From Treponema denticola ATCC 35405 (GTDB taxonomy: Bacteria > Spirochaetota > Spirochaetia > Treponematales > Treponemataceae), in assembly GCF_000008185.1 (NCBI RefSeq), contig NC_002967.9, forward strand, positions 186,001 to 250,000: 64,000 nt of DNA, read 5' to 3'. A model generated the notes under the pieces. It saw nothing but the letters and a program-made list of their open reading frames with translations. It did no database searches and had not been told where the DNA came from. Both the position numbers and the translations under genes were made by a program. The first letter of the stretch is position 1, and each line of letters opens with the position of its first letter. Below, in pieces: positions 61,377 through 64,000 of the stretch.

Positions 61377-62325
61377 CAGGCAAACTTCCGCCTATAAATT
61401 TAGGATCGGCTTCAGCCAAAACCTTCAAATAAGCTTCTACAGCAGGTCTTGCTTTTCCGGCCTCAACAAAAACTATGTTCAGCTTAGGAATAGCCTTGGA
61501 TAAAATGGGCGGAGGAGGCAATGCAGCAATTTTGGAAGCATACTCGGCAGCCTTTTGAGGGTTCTCCTTTACCCATTCGGAAGACTCTTTAGCCTTATCT
61601 AAAAAAGCACTTACATATTCGGGATGTTTTTGTAAAAATTCGGCGTTTACAATTAAAGAAGCTTGAGGATAAGACGCTCCTGAAAAAGCTTTTTTCCATT
61701 CTTCCTGAATATCAACAACAATCTTAGTATTGGGCTTTTTTGTCATGATCATGCTGAGAGAAGGTTCTGCAGCAAGAGCATACTTCGCTTTCCCGCTTAT
61801 AAAAGCAGAGGGAATATCCCCGACAGCACTTAAATACTCAAAACTCACGTCCTTATCAGGATCAATACCGTTCTTCTTAAGCACTTCGCGGGCTGTCAAA
61901 TCGGGGGTATTATTTCTTCCGAAAGAATAAATAGTTTTGCCCTTTAAGTCTGCTATCGAAGAAACAGGCTCCGAACTTATAAAATAAAGATTTCCCCAAA
62001 CAATGGGAGCCAACAATTTTATATTTTTCTGTTTGGAATATAAGACCGATGCAAGATTGGTAGGCACGGCTATAATATCGGCCTCCCCAGATAAAACCCT
62101 CGCTTGTAAAAGCTCCGGACCTGAAACAACTTCATATTCCGTTTCAGAATTATCAAACTGTGTTTTTTCATACACAAGTTTTGAAAGAGCTGCAGCAGGA
62201 GCTCCTGCGGGTAATACAACCTTAGCTTTAAAGCTGTCATTTACAGATTTTTCCTTGGTTCCGCCTGCAAATAGTAAGCTAAGACCAACAAACAAGAAAA
62301 AGAAACTCGAATATATTTTTTTCAT
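61348..62325 (-). CDS. ABC transporter substrate-binding protein, NMT1/SsuA-like
   Basis: A 325-residue exported binding protein with a hydrophobic signal segment (residues 6-22); AGGTKEK follows but has no lipobox cysteine. The stretch LKGKTIYSFGRNNTPDLTAREVLKKNGIDPDKDV is characteristic of the NMT1/SsuA superfamily, which binds sulfonates, nitrate or pyrimidine precursors. The ligand is not determined. The start at 62325 is chosen for GGAGG 5 nt upstream; an ATG four codons earlier lacks this. It is coupled to the permease. Confidence 0.88.
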   Translation of the reverse strand: MKKIYSSFFFLFVGLSLLFAGGTKEKSVNDSFKAKVVLPAGAPAAALSKLVYEKTQFDNSETEYEVVSGPELLQARVLSGEADIIAVPTNLASVLYSKQKNIKLLAPIVWGNLYFISSEPVSSIADLKGKTIYSFGRNNTPDLTAREVLKKNGIDPDKDVSFEYLSAVGDIPSAFISGKAKYALAAEPSLSMIMTKKPNTKIVVDIQEEWKKAFSGASYPQASLIVNAEFLQKHPEYVSAFLDKAKESSEWVKENPQKAAEYASKIAALPPPPILSKAIPKLNIVFVEAGKARPAVEAYLKVLAEADPKFIGGSLPDDAFYYKAK

Positions 62326-62358
62326 ACTTTCCTCCAATGCCGATTTTCCGGCCGGATA

Positions 62359-62388
62359 AGAATACTACAAATAATCTTTTTAAGTCAA
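62359..62388 (-). promoter_or_regulatory. Promoter of the SsuA-like operon, with leader palindrome
   Basis: TTGACT (62388-62383) is followed after 18 bp by TATTCT (62364-62359). Immediately downstream is the perfect palindrome TCCGGCCGGA (62347-62356), which could be an operator or short hairpin before the Shine-Dalgarno. Confidence 0.4.
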
Positions 62389-62407
62389 GAGATTAACCTG
62401 ATTTAAC

Positions 62408-63550
62408 TTATGCCCGAGGTTTACCCAAAACATTTAAAGCTATTTTATCGTCAGGATTTATTTCTAAAACGGTTCTAAAAAAGGCTTCCGCTTCTTCTTG
62501 TTTTCCCTGTTTTAGAGCGAGGGTGCCAAGATTGGAAATAATTTTTATGTTCTCGGAATCTAAACTCAAGGCATTTATAAGATGTTTTTCGGCTTCATCA
62601 AAAAGTTCTAACTCCATCAAACAAATTGCAAGCTCATTGTAAACATCGCAAAGAGGTTCTTTGTCTGAAATTTCGGAATTTTCTAAAAGTTCAATGGTTT
62701 TTAAAAAAGAAGATCGGGCATCTTCCCAACGGCCCATTCGTCTTAAAGCCCAGCCCAACAAAAACCAAGCATTCCAAACCTTAGGATTTTTTCGCAAAAA
62801 AAGCTTTATACTTTCGGCGGCTTTTTCTTCTTCGCCTAAATCAATACATTTATAGGCTTTTTGGAAAAGCTCATCGTCAAGAGCTTGTTCCGAAATAGTT
62901 TTAAGCAACTCGGAAGCCTTAGCTTTTCGGAATTCGGCTGTTTCTGAAGAATCATTTTCTATTTCCAAATATGTTTTTAAAAGGGATTTGGCTTTTATAT
63001 AGTTTTTCTGTTTTATAAAAAAATATGCAGCATTAAAAAAAACACCCGGCAATGGAGGCTCAAAAAGTATAAGCTCTGAATAAAGCTCTTCGGCTCTTTT
63101 ATTAAAGCTCAAAGCATCTTCAAAAAGTTCTCTCATCTCACAGAATTGAGAACGCTCTTCCATCAAAAGAGCAAGGTTTAATTTGGTTATACCGTCATCC
63201 GGATTTAAACCTTCAAGAGAAAGTAAAATCTCTTCAGCCATATCAAAATCATTATTTTTGATTTTGATAATTGCAGCCTCAGTCATTTCTTTACGGATAT
63301 CGGGACGGAGTAAATTAAATATTTTTCGATAATATGTAATATGGGGATTTTCCCTGTCATAGGCAAAAACGGTAAGCATTCCGGCTAAAATCATTTCCGG
63401 CTTTATATTTTCGGCCTTAAAATCTTCTTTTTGGCCGGGTTCGGATAATTGAATAGGAAGCGGAATTGAAGACTCAAGATTTTCAAAAATCTTGCCAGCT
63501 TGTTCAGCCGATATTTTTACATATAAAAGCGAATCGATAGGATTTTGCAT
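62408..63550 (-). CDS. Tetratricopeptide-repeat protein
   Basis: A 380-residue cytoplasmic protein with at least five TPR units, clearest at residues about 250-375 (VWNAWFLLGWALRRMGRWED, VYNELAICLMELELFDEAEK and IISNLGTLALKQGKQEEAEAFF). The N-terminal 60 residues are different and may be a separate small domain. TPRs mediate protein contacts; partner unknown. Start follows AGGAG. It lies 44 nt downstream of the PilZ gene on the same strand, so the two are probably cotranscribed. Confidence 0.88.
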   Translation of the reverse strand: MQNPIDSLLYVKISAEQAGKIFENLESSIPLPIQLSEPGQKEDFKAENIKPEMILAGMLTVFAYDRENPHITYYRKIFNLLRPDIRKEMTEAAIIKIKNNDFDMAEEILLSLEGLNPDDGITKLNLALLMEERSQFCEMRELFEDALSFNKRAEELYSELILFEPPLPGVFFNAAYFFIKQKNYIKAKSLLKTYLEIENDSSETAEFRKAKASELLKTISEQALDDELFQKAYKCIDLGEEEKAAESIKLFLRKNPKVWNAWFLLGWALRRMGRWEDARSSFLKTIELLENSEISDKEPLCDVYNELAICLMELELFDEAEKHLINALSLDSENIKIISNLGTLALKQGKQEEAEAFFRTVLEINPDDKIALNVLGKPRA

Positions 63551-63594
63551 TTTATCTCCTAAATATGGTAATTTGAAATTTCAGCAGGTCATTG

Positions 63595-64000
63595 TTAAGA
63601 AATTTGTTCCGGAGCAGAATCAGCTGGGGGCGGCGTTAGAGGAGCCGTATTGGTACCGATTGGAGAAGAAACAGGCGTAAAGGATGAAGCAGGAGCCACA
63701 TCTTCCAAAAAGTCATCTCCAAAACCATCCGAAGCAGGTTTACGCACAACGGAAAAATACTTATTTAAGTACATCTTATACATCATTGGGATATTCTTCG
63801 GATAATATTGAACTGCAAGAGCAACCAAGTCTTTTCTGCCTTCAACAGGTTCGGTTCTCACAGTTTTTCCTTTTATTCCAAAAACAGACTGCGGATCATC
63901 AAAAGCAAAGCGGAGAATTACTTCTTTATTTATTAAAAAGTTAGCAATACCGACAAGAAGAATTTTAGCGCCCGAAAAAGAAAGGTCCCTAATAAGACAG
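63595..64000 (-). CDS. PilZ-domain protein, 5' end outside the window
   Basis: The frame runs without a stop from the right window edge (134 visible residues). It reads CLIRDLSFSGAKILLVG, whose DLSFSG matches the D/N-x-S-x-x-G motif of PilZ domains, followed by strands EVILRFAF, SVFGIKGKTVR and a helix. The RxxxR half of the c-di-GMP site would lie beyond the edge. A Pro/Ser-rich tail ends the protein. It should bind c-di-GMP and may control motility or surface traits. Confidence 0.75.
   Translation of the reverse strand, partial: CLIRDLSFSGAKILLVGIANFLINKEVILRFAFDDPQSVFGIKGKTVRTEPVEGRKDLVALAVQYYPKNIPMMYKMYLNKYFSVVRKPASDGFGDDFLEDVAPASSFTPVSSPIGTNTAPLTPPPADSAPEQIS

Overview
The window looks like chromosome from an oral-type Treponema, close to T. 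denticola. The pointers are a tmRNA whose tag ORF reads AENNDSFDYALAA (recalled as the T. denticola tag), treponemal-type leucine-rich repeats, several methyl-accepting chemotaxis proteins, a FlgM with a sigma-28-type promoter, and low G+C with AT-rich spacers. I ran no searches; family names come from motifs visible in the translations.

Layout. 0-2 kb is an accessory strip: a PIN-domain gene with a damaged 3' end, a remnant of an Rpn-type transposase, and an unrecognised two-gene pair. 2-7 kb is one 1634-residue secreted repeat protein. 7-11 kb holds flavodoxin plus DUF3793, a complete Rpn-family gene and a GntR-regulated two-gene ABC system. 11-22 kb holds an atypical chemotaxis transducer, then a plus-strand run sbcD-sbcC-uppP-ftsK-pncB. 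22-29 kb is a pcp-DUF979-DUF969 operon and two tandem 696-residue chemoreceptors. 29-38 kb is an Fbp-like uptake system whose binding-protein gene is separated from its permease and ATPase genes by two opposite-strand ABC exporter genes. 38-46 kb holds a hydrolase, an adenosine-deaminase-like enzyme, a five-gene minus-strand operon (XPB-like domain protein, hydrolase, GNAT, EamA, TSUP) and a vWA protein. 46-53 kb holds VapBC, an asparaginase-like gene, a zinc-ribbon protein divergent from rsmI, flgM, a secreted protein and gltX. 53-60 kb holds a class III cyclase, an LRR lipoprotein and a glycerate/gluconate cluster. 60-64 kb holds cobO, tmRNA, an ABC permease/binding-protein pair without ATPase, a TPR protein and a PilZ protein cut by the window edge.

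The most interesting structure is regulatory. At least six genes (DUF3793, sbcD, vWA, GNAT, zinc-ribbon, rsmI) have no convincing Shine-Dalgarno sequence and instead have a 17-bp-spaced promoter whose -10 hexamer ends 6-7 nt before the start codon, the geometry of leaderless transcripts. Two of them (zinc-ribbon and rsmI) are divergent and share one 11-bp palindrome as their overlapping -35 elements. Other sites worth attention are a hairpin after gltX that encloses the cyclase ribosome-binding site, a bipartite palindromic repeat family that also encodes the C-terminus of the GntR regulator, an inverted repeat conserved in both chemoreceptor leaders, and a helical insertion in the Fbp-like ATPase.
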